64,000 bases of DNA from a virus. Where the stretch lies: positions 32,046 through 96,045 of IMG/VR virus record IMGVR_UViG_3300042311_001316. One strand, given 5' to 3'. The position numbers and the translations under genes are program-made. This document shows positions 8,084 through 15,762 of the stretch, piece after piece. The notes under the pieces are model-generated. The model ran no database searches, was not told where the DNA came from, and saw nothing but the letters and a program-made list of their open reading frames with translations. Position 1 is the stretch's first letter, and every line of letters starts with the position of its first letter.

Positions 8084-8614
8084 TTAAATTAAATTTTGAT
8101 TTTTAGATAATTTTACAAGTAGATTTAATTTTCGATCATAATTTAATCCCCAAGTTTTTAAACTTTTAATCCATAAGAATAATTGTTTAATCCAATTTGG
8201 AATTATAGATTCTTCGATAGGTTTAACTTTTAAACTTGGCGATACAATTGTCGTACTGGTGTATTTTTCTTTTATTTCAGTTAATTTTGTTAATAATTCA
8301 GGAGTTAAATGTTCAGTTAATTCATCTAATACTTTAGCATAAGCTACGGTATTTCTTGGTGCTGGATTTTTACTTAATGTAAAAGTAAAAGAAACTGTTT
8401 TAACTATTCTAGTTTTTGTTATATCTTCTGCTTCATCGAAAAGATCGGCTACAAGTTCTTTTGTTTCTTGTTTTGTAATTTCTTTTAGCTCATCCAACTC
8501 TTTGGATAATTCAGAAATTTTTAATAAATTTTTAGCTAATTTAGTATATTTTGCGCTATCATAGCTTTTCAATTCAGCAACGCACTTATCAATTAATCTG
8601 GTAATGCTAATCAT
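8084..8614 (-). CDS. Hypothetical protein with coiled-coil N-terminus
   Basis: 176 residues. Residues 1-70 are helical and charge-patterned (KNLLKISELSKELDELKEITKQETKEL), suggesting a coiled coil. The middle FTFTLSKNPAPRNTVAYAKVLDELTEHL and C-terminal WIKQLFLWIKSLKTWGLNYDRK are not recognised. It is divergent from the HUH-like gene at 8646, whose upstream region overlaps its start. Confidence 0.6.
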   Translation of the reverse strand: MISITRLIDKCVAELKSYDSAKYTKLAKNLLKISELSKELDELKEITKQETKELVADLFDEAEDITKTRIVKTVSFTFTLSKNPAPRNTVAYAKVLDELTEHLTPELLTKLTEIKEKYTSTTIVSPSLKVKPIEESIIPNWIKQLFLWIKSLKTWGLNYDRKLNLLVKLSKNQNLI

Positions 8615-8645
8615 TTTGTTATCCTTAAAGGTATTTTTAATATTT

Positions 8646-9188
8646 ATGAAAAAGAAAATTTTTAATAGAAATTACACAATAAATCCAAGCGTAAGATTAT
8701 TACGTTGTTTAGAAAGTCGTAGGCATAGTTTATGTAACAATGAGTTTTGTGAGTATTGTGGTAAAGAAAAACGAAGTTCAATGAGCAATCAAATAGTAAA
8801 TCGATTTTCAATGAGTAATCAGAGATTATGGGCAGTAACTTTATTAGACCCAAACAATAGTGAATTAGAAAATATAAAAAAATATCATGCTGATAATTTA
8901 TTAACTGGTATTTGGGTTCCTGAGATTGTTTTTAAAAGAAAAAATGTTTCAAATTGGTTTGAAAATAATATTGTATTTCATTATCATGCTGTGGTAGTTA
9001 GTAATGATAATCCTGCTGAAACAATGAGAACAATATGGAATAAGTATCGTCAATTACACGTTCAAGAGATTTACAATTTATCTGGATGGGCAAATTATAT
9101 GTGCAAAATGTTCGTTGATCCAAAAGATAAAAAGCAAACTAAATTTTTAGACAATCGATTAATAGAAAAAAAGTTAATAATATTTTAA
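8646..9188 (+). CDS. Possible HUH-type (Rep-like) endonuclease
   Basis: 180 residues from the ATG at 8646; an earlier in-frame start at 8604 would only add a hydrophobic stretch from the intergenic region. After a Cys-rich segment (Cys30, Cys35, Cys38) the order of motifs matches rolling-circle Rep proteins: a motif-I-like strand LWAVTLLD (61-68), an HUH motif FHYHAVV (His112, His114) and a YxxK motif WANYMCKMF (Tyr151, Lys154). HUH enzymes nick single-stranded DNA through the Tyr. Spacing is about right, but overall similarity was not tested, and the motifs could be coincidental. Confidence 0.4.
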   Translation: MKKKIFNRNYTINPSVRLLRCLESRRHSLCNNEFCEYCGKEKRSSMSNQIVNRFSMSNQRLWAVTLLDPNNSELENIKKYHADNLLTGIWVPEIVFKRKNVSNWFENNIVFHYHAVVVSNDNPAETMRTIWNKYRQLHVQEIYNLSGWANYMCKMFVDPKDKKQTKFLDNRLIEKKLIIF

Positions 9189-9197
9189 AGGAATAAA

Positions 9198-9788
9198 ATG
9201 AATACTATTAGTATAAAAGGTAAATTTGTTATTTTTGATAATTTTTATTTTTATGGCTGCCCACATGATACAGTTGAATTTATAGATGAAAATAATAAAA
9301 TCCATTTAGTTCGATTAAATTTAACCACAAGAGTTTCAAAGAATTCCAGTAAAGTTTTTGGTAATTATTTCCAAGTTAGACAACTTGATGTAAAAAACAA
9401 TTGGAAAAATGTTGATACACTTTTGGATTTTATTGAAAGTAGAAAAATCATTGGCTACAATCCAACACATTTAATGTTAAATTATCATATTAGAAAAACA
9501 GCTAGTAGACAAAAAACAGTTAAAAAAGAAAAAAAGCAATTAGATTATTATCAAGATTACATGGGTAACAAGGTTGAAATTGGCAATTATGTTTTATTTT
9601 CAGTTTATAATGAAAAATTTTTATTAGGAAAAATTATTAATTTTGATGCAAAAAGATTGGTTGTGTTACGAGAAGACAATCAAAAAGAATATCGTTTAAA
9701 TCAAACATCGGTTTTATTAATGTTTGATGAAGGAAAAAATATCGAAAAATTAAAAACTTCGGTTGTTTTACATTTATTAAAGAAATAA
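9198..9788 (+). CDS. Hypothetical protein
   Basis: 196 residues, preceded by AAGGAATAAA. The N-terminal half is strand-rich (ISIKGKFVIFDNFYFYG, DTVEFIDENNKIHLVRLNL). The C-terminal part (GNKVEIGNYVLFSVYNEKFLLGKIINFDAKRLVVLRED) looks like a small SH3/KOW-type barrel, joined by a Lys-rich linker (QKTVKKEKKQ). It is co-directional with the HUH-like gene, nine bases downstream. Nucleic-acid binding is plausible only by analogy. Confidence 0.6.
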   Translation: MNTISIKGKFVIFDNFYFYGCPHDTVEFIDENNKIHLVRLNLTTRVSKNSSKVFGNYFQVRQLDVKNNWKNVDTLLDFIESRKIIGYNPTHLMLNYHIRKTASRQKTVKKEKKQLDYYQDYMGNKVEIGNYVLFSVYNEKFLLGKIINFDAKRLVVLREDNQKEYRLNQTSVLLMFDEGKNIEKLKTSVVLHLLKK

Positions 9789-9815
9789 AAAAGGGAGAAT
9801 TAATTCTCCCTTTTT
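9788..9815. terminator. Bidirectional rho-independent terminator
   Basis: Perfect 14-base arms (AAAAAGGGAGAATT-type) with T-runs on both strands. It ends the rightward 9198..9788 gene and also the short leftward unit starting near 9885. Confidence 0.75.
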
Positions 9816-9885
9816 CCGTATTTTCATTTGGTGGATGATCTTTTTAACTAAGTAATAACTATTCTGACATTTTATTTCTCCGTAT
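9816..9885 (-). ncRNA. Candidate short transcript with a family-gene remnant
   Basis: Between a leftward promoter (9891-9919) and the terminator at 9788-9815 there is no ORF beyond a three-codon ATG TCA GAA TAG preceded by GGAGAAATAAA. The plus-strand stretch at about 9829-9855 (TTTGGTGGATGATCTTTTTA) looks like a decayed piece of the WLKDHPN region of the HRLTGPA family. It is either a degraded family copy that kept its promoter and terminator, or a small RNA of about 95 nt. Confidence 0.3.
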
Positions 9886-9890
9886 CGTTG

Positions 9891-9919
9891 ATAAAACCAA
9901 TATAAAAAATTTTTGTCAA
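9891..9919 (-). promoter_or_regulatory. Sigma70-type promoter, leftward
   Basis: Minus strand TTGACA, 17-base spacer, TTTTAT. The -10 is weaker than in other members of the class. The only thing downstream before a terminator is the remnant/short transcript at 9816..9885. Confidence 0.45.
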
Positions 9920-9945
9920 GTATTTATTTATTAAAAAATATATTC

Positions 9946-9973
9946 TTGCAAAAATTATAATGTATGATAGTAT
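9946..9973 (+). promoter_or_regulatory. Possible promoter for the RNA ligase gene
   Basis: TTGCAA followed after 16 bases by TAGTAT, about 25 bases before the RNA ligase start codon and its AAGGAG ribosome-binding site. The match is only moderate. Confidence 0.35.
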
Positions 9974-9997
9974 CAATATACAAATAAGGAGATTATT

Positions 9998-11101
9998 ATG
10001 ATCACACGCGCTGAAGCCAAATCAATCGTTGAAAATAACGCTTGTTTCTTTTGTATTGAAGAAACTGTTGATGGTTATCCAGTTGAAATTTACAATTATG
10101 GATTGGCTGGATTGATGGATTTTGAAAACCCTTTAAAGCAAGATGTTGTTAATATCAACGCTTGGGATATGCGTAGCCTTTGTTTTGTTAAAATTGAAGA
10201 TAATTGGCAACGTTGGTTTAGCTTGCCTAAATTTTTCTCATTAAATCAAACTCGTGGATATATGTTAAATGATTTGAAAAATATTCCAGTTGTTGGAGTT
10301 TATGAAAAATTCGATGGTTCGTTGATTACTGCAATTGTAATCGATAATAAAGTTTATTGTCGTAGTAAAAATTCTTTTTATTCGTCGCAAGCTGTTAAAG
10401 CTAATCAATTAATTGAACAAAATATTGAATTGAAAGATTATATCATTGCTCAATCTAAGTTGGATAACGTTTGTATTTTTGAATTGATTGGTGTTGATCG
10501 AGTTGTTGTTGAATATGATAAAATTGAATTGCGTGGATTATTTTTACGCAATAATTCAACTGGTGTTTTAACTGCATGGGAAAACGATGGTCCTGAAAAT
10601 TTTATTTCTCAATACCCAACTATTGAAAGTTTGGTTAATATTGATAAAAAGAATTTTGAAGGTGTTGTTGCGTTATTGGCCGATGGGCGATTAGTTAAGT
10701 CAAAAACCAATTGGTATGAAACCATGCACGATGTTACTGTTGAAAAAACTGATAATTTAAATCGCATTATTGCTTTAGTTTTGGCTGGACATTCGGATGA
10801 TGCTATTGCATCTTTACAAAACGAAGAACGTAAAGAAATTATTCGTGAAGTTGAAACTGTTGTATTTTCGGCATATAAAGAAATTATGAAAAACGTAAAA
10901 GAAGTTTTTTCTCGTTTACAAACGGAAGATCGTAAAACTTTAGCTCAAGAAATTTCTGATAAGGGAATTTTTGGTATGGCTTGTCGGCTATTAAAACAAG
11001 AAAATATTGATTGGGATAAAGAAATTCGTCAATATATTAGTGGTTCAACTAATAGCCGTATTAAAGCTGAAGAATGGTTTAAAAAATGGAAAAATATGTA
11101 A
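9998..11101 (+). CDS. rnlA: T4 RnlA-like RNA ligase 1
   Basis: 367 residues, close to T4 RNA ligase 1 (374). The nucleotidyltransferase motif I is YEKFDGSLI with Lys104 as the adenylated lysine; the downstream CRSKNSF, FELIGVDRVVV and later KSKTNWYE segments correspond to motifs III, IV and V. The enzyme seals 5'-phosphate and 3'-OH RNA ends with ATP; in T4 it repairs tRNA cut by host anticodon nucleases. Base composition is less AT-extreme than its neighbours. A cREC-like receiver-domain gene lies two genes downstream, suggesting an RNA-repair set. A strong AAGGAG precedes the ATG. Confidence 0.9.
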   Translation: MITRAEAKSIVENNACFFCIEETVDGYPVEIYNYGLAGLMDFENPLKQDVVNINAWDMRSLCFVKIEDNWQRWFSLPKFFSLNQTRGYMLNDLKNIPVVGVYEKFDGSLITAIVIDNKVYCRSKNSFYSSQAVKANQLIEQNIELKDYIIAQSKLDNVCIFELIGVDRVVVEYDKIELRGLFLRNNSTGVLTAWENDGPENFISQYPTIESLVNIDKKNFEGVVALLADGRLVKSKTNWYETMHDVTVEKTDNLNRIIALVLAGHSDDAIASLQNEERKEIIREVETVVFSAYKEIMKNVKEVFSRLQTEDRKTLAQEISDKGIFGMACRLLKQENIDWDKEIRQYISGSTNSRIKAEEWFKKWKNM

Positions 11102-11400
11102 TTGATCAAAGTTTTAATTTAGTTAAAATGCAAGAGTTCAATCTTGCATTTGCAACAGCATCTATTCATTCAAGTAATTTAAATTTATATTTAGAAAAGA
11201 AAATTTCAGATATAGATTTTATAAATTCATTAATAGAACATTTAGACCCAATTAAAAAAGAAAAATTATATAATATTTTAAAATATACTAATGTTGAAAT
11301 AAAATTAAGTCGATTTGAATTAAGTTTATATGAAAATATTTTATTAATTTTAACATTTAAATCTTATGCTGATGAAATTTTATATTTTTTAGGATCATAA
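11086..11400 (+). CDS. Hypothetical protein
   Basis: 104 residues, starting inside the last codons of the RNA ligase gene (16-bp overlap), so translation is probably coupled. Helical middle (LNLYLEKKISDIDFINSLIEHLDPIKKEKLYNIL) and a C-terminus ADEILYFLGS that matches the strand-helix tail found on many small proteins here. No recognised domain. Confidence 0.6.
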   Translation: MEKYVIDQSFNLVKMQEFNLAFATASIHSSNLNLYLEKKISDIDFINSLIEHLDPIKKEKLYNILKYTNVEIKLSRFELSLYENILLILTFKSYADEILYFLGS

Positions 11401-11402
11401 TT

Positions 11403-11735
11403 TTGAGATTTATTTATTACATTGATGGTGAAAAATTCACAACTGAAGATAAATTCAGTAATAGTCTTTGGAAAAAAATATCATCACCTGATGATAATAC
11501 GCCTGCATTCGAAACTTCTAATGGTTATAAATTTTATTGCCATTTAGATGAACAAATATATCGATTAAATGGGCCTGCCGAAATTACTTCTGATGGAAGA
11601 GAAGATTTTTATTTAAATGGAAAAAGATATGAAACCATAAAAGAATGGATTAATGATCATCCAAATCCTGATCTTTATTTTGATGCAATTGGTTTAAATG
11701 AAACCGAACGAGTTTTATGGTTTTTAAAAAAATAA
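11403..11735 (+). CDS. HRLTGPA-family protein, copy 4 (long tail, TTG start)
   Basis: 110 residues. It begins at TTG (TTG AGA TTT ATT TAT TAC), immediately before the conserved IYYIDGEKFTT block; no ATG lies nearby, so TTG initiation is inferred. The core is diverged: YRLNGPAEI instead of HRLTGPA and YCHLD instead of WCxK. The tail is HPNPDLYFDAIGLNETERVLWFLKK. Confidence 0.7.
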   Translation: MRFIYYIDGEKFTTEDKFSNSLWKKISSPDDNTPAFETSNGYKFYCHLDEQIYRLNGPAEITSDGREDFYLNGKRYETIKEWINDHPNPDLYFDAIGLNETERVLWFLKK

Positions 11736-11745
11736 AGGAATTAAA

Positions 11746-12132
11746 ATGTATAATTTGATTATTGATGATGAATTGGTTCATAATAACTCTTATCGTCATC
11801 CAAATAAAATCCCCAATCTTTGTAATATTTCAGATCAATTTTTGATTAACAAGTATTTTAATGAAGAATGGATTTTTGCGGCTACTTTTCAAGAAGCTAT
11901 TGCTATTATTGAACAAAAAGGTTGTCCAAAATTTATCAGTTTTGACAATGATTTGGGCAATAGCAGCAATGGTGATGGTATTGATGTTGCTAAATGGCTG
12001 GTAGTAAAAGATTTGGATAACAATGGCAAATTTATTCTACCTGAATTTGGTTATTTTGTTCATAGCCAAAACCCAATTGCTGCTGAACAAATTAGCGGAT
12101 TATTGTATAATTATCTTTGTACTAAATGCTAA
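11746..12132 (+). CDS. cREC-like receiver-domain protein (possible RNA-end processing)
   Basis: 128 residues with the pattern of the cyclic-phosphate-processing receiver domain (cREC): ISFDNDLG (acidic pocket), DGIDVAKWLV, then a FGYFVHSQNPIAAEQISGLL segment where receiver proteins have the conserved strand and helix. Comparative genomics links this domain to RNA repair, proposing that it handles cyclic-phosphate ends. Position two genes after RNA ligase fits that. Family assignment rests on reading the motif by eye. Confidence 0.65.
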   Translation: MYNLIIDDELVHNNSYRHPNKIPNLCNISDQFLINKYFNEEWIFAATFQEAIAIIEQKGCPKFISFDNDLGNSSNGDGIDVAKWLVVKDLDNNGKFILPEFGYFVHSQNPIAAEQISGLLYNYLCTKC

Positions 12133-12151
12133 AAAAGTAATTCTTCTTCTT

Positions 12152-12160
12152 TAAATATTT
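12152..12160 (+). promoter_or_regulatory. Late-promoter-like element abutting start of 12163
   Basis: CTTTAAATATTTTTATG runs directly into the ATG at 12163; no purine-rich ribosome-binding site is present. Same element type as at 5410, 13538, 16933, 23888 and 26290. Confidence 0.45.
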
Positions 12161-12162
12161 TT

Positions 12163-12600
12163 ATGTTTAATCATATTAAATTTTTAGAAATATTAGAACA
12201 ACAAATTGACATTAAAAAACCATCTTTAAAATTTATGCTAGTTGGGGATTTAAGCACCAAATTAAATACGTTATTTTGTAATTTACGTGGAACAGAAAAT
12301 TACAAAGGTAAAAGATTAACTGAACAAGGAAGAATTTTATGTTCAAGTATTTTTGAAAGTTATCAAGTAAATTATTCAAAAGATCATCGCATAACAAACA
12401 GTGATTTAATTTGGCTTGATAATAATACTAAAATGCCTTATTGGTTAAGTCCTGATGAATTGGTTTTATACGAAAAAAAATTAGGCGTGCTTATGTGCTT
12501 AAATGATGGCGATATAACACAAATGATAAATCAACAAGTAAATTCTGATAAACAAAATAATATTTCAAATTGGCGAGAAAGCGTAGGAAAATATAAATGA
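12163..12600 (+). CDS. Hypothetical protein
   Basis: 145 residues: NHIKFLEILEQQ, a KFMLVGDLSTKLNTLFCNLRG strand region, a basic segment (YKGKRLTEQGRILCSSIFESYQ) and an aromatic ITNSDLIWLDNNTKMPYWLSPDELVLYEKKLGVLM. No family recognised. Starts behind a TAAATATTT element and overlaps the next gene by ATGA. Confidence 0.6.
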   Translation: MFNHIKFLEILEQQIDIKKPSLKFMLVGDLSTKLNTLFCNLRGTENYKGKRLTEQGRILCSSIFESYQVNYSKDHRITNSDLIWLDNNTKMPYWLSPDELVLYEKKLGVLMCLNDGDITQMINQQVNSDKQNNISNWRESVGKYK

Positions 12601-12905
12601 GATACGTTTATTACGTTGATGGTGAGAAATATACAACTGATAATTATTATGAAATTAATTTTTATGGTATTTCATCATTTGATGAAAATACCCCCGCGTT
12701 TGAAGATTTATCAACCGGTGAAAAAGGATGGTGTAAAAAAGGATATATTATTCATCGTTTAACTGGACCAGCCCGAATTCTTTCTGACGATATCGAATAT
12801 TTTTATTTAAACAATAAACGTTACAAAAAAGTAAACGAATGGTTAAACCATCATCCAAATCAAGATAATTCTTTTCAAGTTGAAATGCTTTTAAAATACA
12901 GTTAA
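12597..12905 (+). CDS. HRLTGPA-family protein, copy 5 (short tail)
   Basis: 102 residues (MRYVYYVDGEKYTTDNYY). Full core IIHRLTGPARILSDD and tail WLNHHPNQDNSFQVEMLLKYS; GWCKKGY replaces the usual VWCEK. It overlaps the upstream gene by ATGA and its stop overlaps the convergent methyltransferase gene by 4 bp. Confidence 0.8.
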   Translation: MRYVYYVDGEKYTTDNYYEINFYGISSFDENTPAFEDLSTGEKGWCKKGYIIHRLTGPARILSDDIEYFYLNNKRYKKVNEWLNHHPNQDNSFQVEMLLKYS

Positions 12906-13534
12906 CGATAACCAATTTTCATAAATCTAATATAATTTTCTGTTTTCATTTCATTTAAAAATAAAGTTTTTTCGCAAGAATACATTCGATCAAATTCTTC
13001 TAAATCTTTATTACAATTTACGTGTTCAGGATATTGAAATGCATCATTTGATTGGATTATAAATGCAGTATTTTTTTCTAAATTGTTCCACCATTTTTTT
13101 CCATCAAGGTGTTCACAAATTGTATTAATAATTAAGGTTGGTTTTTCAGTTAATTCAACTTCAGTATTATCGTTTCTTAAAACCTTAAAATTAATATAAG
13201 CACCTGTAATATTCATTATATCAATTTTAGAACTTTGAAATTTCCAATTGTTGGAAAGAAATCTTCGATTTAAATCTTTTGCTATTTCATTTGATTGATT
13301 GTCTAAATCAAAACTTCTAATTTTTTTCACTAAATTTTCATTTAATAACAACCAAGATAAAATTCCTACCCATCCACCTAAAACAAAAACTGTTTCAGTA
13401 TTAAATTCTTTTGGGAAGTTATCTATAATCCATTGTTTACTCTGTAATTGGCCTCTTGATAAAGCATCTTCCCAAGAAAAATTAGGATGTTTTTCTTGTG
13501 TTTTTATTAAGTCGGCTAAAAATTCATAATTCAT
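12902..13534 (-). CDS. Class I SAM-dependent methyltransferase-like protein
   Basis: 210 residues. ETVFVLGGWVGILSWLLL looks like the SAM-binding glycine-rich loop after strand 1; IRSFDLDNQSNEIA gives the acidic ribose-binding residue after strand 2; TLIINTICEHLDGKKWW is the strand 4 region. The C-terminal IQSNDAFQYPEHVNCNKDLEEF and NEMKTENYIRFMKIGYR segments are distinctive and look like a conserved phage/bacterial subfamily. Substrate unknown. It starts behind a TAAATATTT element and runs convergent to copy 5. Confidence 0.65.
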   Translation of the reverse strand: MNYEFLADLIKTQEKHPNFSWEDALSRGQLQSKQWIIDNFPKEFNTETVFVLGGWVGILSWLLLNENLVKKIRSFDLDNQSNEIAKDLNRRFLSNNWKFQSSKIDIMNITGAYINFKVLRNDNTEVELTEKPTLIINTICEHLDGKKWWNNLEKNTAFIIQSNDAFQYPEHVNCNKDLEEFDRMYSCEKTLFLNEMKTENYIRFMKIGYR

Positions 13535-13537
13535 TTT

Positions 13538-13546
13538 AAATATTTA
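13538..13546 (-). promoter_or_regulatory. Late-promoter-like element before the methyltransferase
   Basis: On the minus strand TTTTAAATATTTAAAATG leads into the ATG at 13534 with no ribosome-binding site. Confidence 0.45.
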
Positions 13547-13566
13547 AAACAATCAAGGAAACAATT

Positions 13567-13914
13567 ATGAAATTAAAAGAATATTTAATTGACAAACAAG
13601 AAGAATTGGCGCAAACTATTGATGATGGAATAAGATCAATTGTTGAAATTAAACAAACATGTGATGATGTACCATTTTCACAAATGGAAGTTCAAGATAT
13701 TTTAAGAACAATTGCTGGGATGGCAAGAAATCAAAAAATTTTTGGAAAAGATGCAAATGGTAGATATATTTTTAATCCAAAAGAAACAGTAGAAAAAATT
13801 TACATTTCTTGGCTTGATAATAATGTTGAAACTTGTGAACAATTTCAAAAATTAACAGATCGTTTAATTTTAATATTAGAAAAAATAAACAATAAATTAA
13901 GAGGAAAAGAATGA
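13567..13914 (+). CDS. Hypothetical protein
   Basis: 115 residues (MKLKEYLIDKQEELAQTIDDG). Mostly helical; a segment VEIKQTCDDVPFSQMEVQDILRTIAGMARNQKIFGKDANGRYIFNP has the look of a winged-helix fold, with the wing at GKDANGRYIF. AAGGAAACA precedes the ATG. It starts a rightward operon of tightly overlapping small genes. Confidence 0.6.
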   Translation: MKLKEYLIDKQEELAQTIDDGIRSIVEIKQTCDDVPFSQMEVQDILRTIAGMARNQKIFGKDANGRYIFNPKETVEKIYISWLDNNVETCEQFQKLTDRLILILEKINNKLRGKE

Positions 13915-14198
13915 TTGCTGAATTAGAAATTTTTAATGGAACAAAATTATATAAAACATATGATTTAAAAGAACTCGATGTTGTCATTGATAATTTTGAT
14001 TTACTAAAATTGTTAAAATGTGATTTTATTTGTCAATTACAACGCATTTATTTTCCTTGTACTTTTAGTGAAGAACATGGCGCTTATTTAGAAGTGGCTA
14101 AATTGGCTGGTAAGCAATTTATTATTCAATGTAAAAACAAAGAAGAAGTTGAAAAAATTAACACTCAAATAGTTTTATATTCTTTACAGAAAGATTAA
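13911..14198 (+). CDS. Small tandem paralog 1
   Basis: 95 residues, ATGA overlap with the gene before. First of four consecutive small proteins with the same plan: N-terminal strands, a middle helix, then a strand plus CKNKEE-helix and a C-terminal hydrophobic strand (here FIIQCKNKEEVEKINTQIVLYSLQKD). Confidence 0.65.
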   Translation: MIAELEIFNGTKLYKTYDLKELDVVIDNFDLLKLLKCDFICQLQRIYFPCTFSEEHGAYLEVAKLAGKQFIIQCKNKEEVEKINTQIVLYSLQKD

Positions 14199-14199
14199 T

Positions 14200-14430
14200 A
14201 TGAGATTTTATTTTGATTATCCAGATTTTATTGATTGTGACAAAAATAAAGTTTATTACGAAGAAAATAAACAAATATTAGAATTTAATAAAGTAATTGA
14301 AACTATAGATATTTGGCGACTAATGATGGGTATTGATATAGAAAAAAAGTATTTTGTTGAATGTAAAAATCAAGAAGAATACGATAAAATATATTTAGAT
14401 TATACTTTGTTTTTATTAGGAAAAAATTAA
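14200..14430 (+). CDS. Small tandem paralog 2
   Basis: 76 residues: MRFYFDYPDFIDC start shared with paralog 4; FVECKNQEEYDKIYLDYTLFLLGKN tail. One base separates it from the previous stop. Confidence 0.65.
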   Translation: MRFYFDYPDFIDCDKNKVYYEENKQILEFNKVIETIDIWRLMMGIDIEKKYFVECKNQEEYDKIYLDYTLFLLGKN

Positions 14431-14681
14431 TGTTTAAAGATAAACAACCTGAATATATATTTAAATTTGATAATAAACAATTTATTTTTGAATTTTCTGA
14501 TAAACAAATTTTTTATTATTTGTTTAAAGAAAAATGGCATAAATTTGTAAAAACTGATTGTACTTTATTGGACAAAGCAAAAATATCAATTTGTCCCATA
14601 GTTGCTATCTATTGTAAAAACAAAGAAGAATTTGAACAATATCAAACCGATTATACTTTATTTTTATTAAAGGGCGAATAA
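14430..14681 (+). CDS. Small tandem paralog 3
   Basis: 83 residues; TAATG overlap with the previous gene. Tail IYCKNKEEFEQYQTDYTLFLLKGE matches paralogs 2 and 4. The N-terminus is more diverged (MFKDKQPEYIFKFDNKQFIFEF). Confidence 0.65.
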   Translation: MFKDKQPEYIFKFDNKQFIFEFSDKQIFYYLFKEKWHKFVKTDCTLLDKAKISICPIVAIYCKNKEEFEQYQTDYTLFLLKGE

Positions 14682-14932
14682 TGAGATTTTATTTTGAAGA
14701 TATTGAATTTATAGATTATACTCTAAAAGTTTGTTACTTAGATTTCGGAGATAGTTTTGAAATTTTTGATGAACAACTTTTGATAAGGAAATTAGCAGAG
14801 AATATTTATAATATTTTTACTAATATAAATGCTAAATGGACAGATACTCGAATGTTTATTTTTTGTGATAATCAAAAAGAATATGATCAATTAAATTCAG
14901 AATATACTTTATTCTTATTACAGAAAAATTAA
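14681..14932 (+). CDS. Small tandem paralog 4
   Basis: 83 residues; TAATG overlap. Begins MRFYFEDIEFIDY like paralog 2 and ends FIFCDNQKEYDQLNSEYTLFLLQKN. Strong evidence for serial tandem duplication of this unit. No function is known. Confidence 0.65.
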   Translation: MRFYFEDIEFIDYTLKVCYLDFGDSFEIFDEQLLIRKLAENIYNIFTNINAKWTDTRMFIFCDNQKEYDQLNSEYTLFLLQKN

Positions 14933-14968
14933 ATTTGTATTCTTCTTTAAAATTAAATATAATTAATA

Positions 14969-15679
14969 ATGATCGATTATCCTCTCTTAGAACGCCATAC
15001 CGACGAAATCGGTAACAGAAAATACATTATACCAAATGGTAAAAGATTACCATCGGTAACAACAATCCTTTCAAATTCTGGTGATAAAACATTTTTAGAA
15101 AATTGGAAAAATTGGGTTGGACATGATAAAGCCGAAGATATTAGAAATGAAGCTGGAAAAATCGGTACGTTAATGCATGAGCATTTAGAAGCGTATATTG
15201 AACAAAGAGAACGACCAACAGCGAATACCTATGCTCGTAAATTAGTAAAAAATATGAGTGAACAAATTATTGCAAATGGGTTAAGCAAAGTTGATGAAGT
15301 TTGGGGTATTGAAAAAGCATTATATTCATCATTAGGATGGGCAGGAACAGCCGATTTAATTGGTACTTATCAAGGCATCCCAAGTATAATGGATTATAAA
15401 AATACTAGAAAATTAAAAACTAAATCAGATGAATTAATAACACCAGAAAATAAATTAGGTGAATATTATTGTCAATTAACTGCTTATATAATTTCACATA
15501 ATGAAATGTTTCCTGATAAAAAAATTCGTCAAGGCGTTATTTTCATGGTTGATCGTGAATTAAATTTTGAAACTTATGTATTAAGAGAAGATTTATTAGA
15601 ATTTTGGAATGATGTTTGGTTAACACGAGTGGCAGAATATTATTCAAAAAATCCAGAATTAATTGAATTGTTAGATTGA
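14969..15679 (+). CDS. PD-(D/E)XK nuclease (RecB/MGME1-like exonuclease)
   Basis: 236 residues. The fold elements appear in order: GTLMHEHLEAYIEQ helix near residue 65, then WGIEKALYSSLGWAGTADLIG with the first catalytic Asp, and SIMDYKNTRK holding the D-x-K pair, followed by a YYCQLTAYIISHN helix with the Q-x3-Y motif of RecB-type nucleases. These enzymes degrade or trim DNA ends with metal ions. After its TGA the same frame stays open for 22 further codons (LTDQNYSISANDMNAYEKVENN, stop at 15746), so a readthrough or recently shortened form is possible. Confidence 0.75.
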   Translation: MIDYPLLERHTDEIGNRKYIIPNGKRLPSVTTILSNSGDKTFLENWKNWVGHDKAEDIRNEAGKIGTLMHEHLEAYIEQRERPTANTYARKLVKNMSEQIIANGLSKVDEVWGIEKALYSSLGWAGTADLIGTYQGIPSIMDYKNTRKLKTKSDELITPENKLGEYYCQLTAYIISHNEMFPDKKIRQGVIFMVDRELNFETYVLREDLLEFWNDVWLTRVAEYYSKNPELIELLD

Positions 15680-15730
15680 CTAACTGATCAAAATTATTCT
15701 ATTTCTGCAAATGATATGAATGCTTATGAA

Positions 15731-15762
15731 AAAGTAGAAAACAATTAATTGTTTTCTACTTT
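15731..15762. terminator. Bidirectional terminator between convergent genes
   Basis: Perfect 16-base arms (AAAGTAGAAAACAATT and its complement) with no loop spacer; the left arm follows the nuclease gene and the right arm contains the stop codon of the leftward radical SAM gene. Confidence 0.7.
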
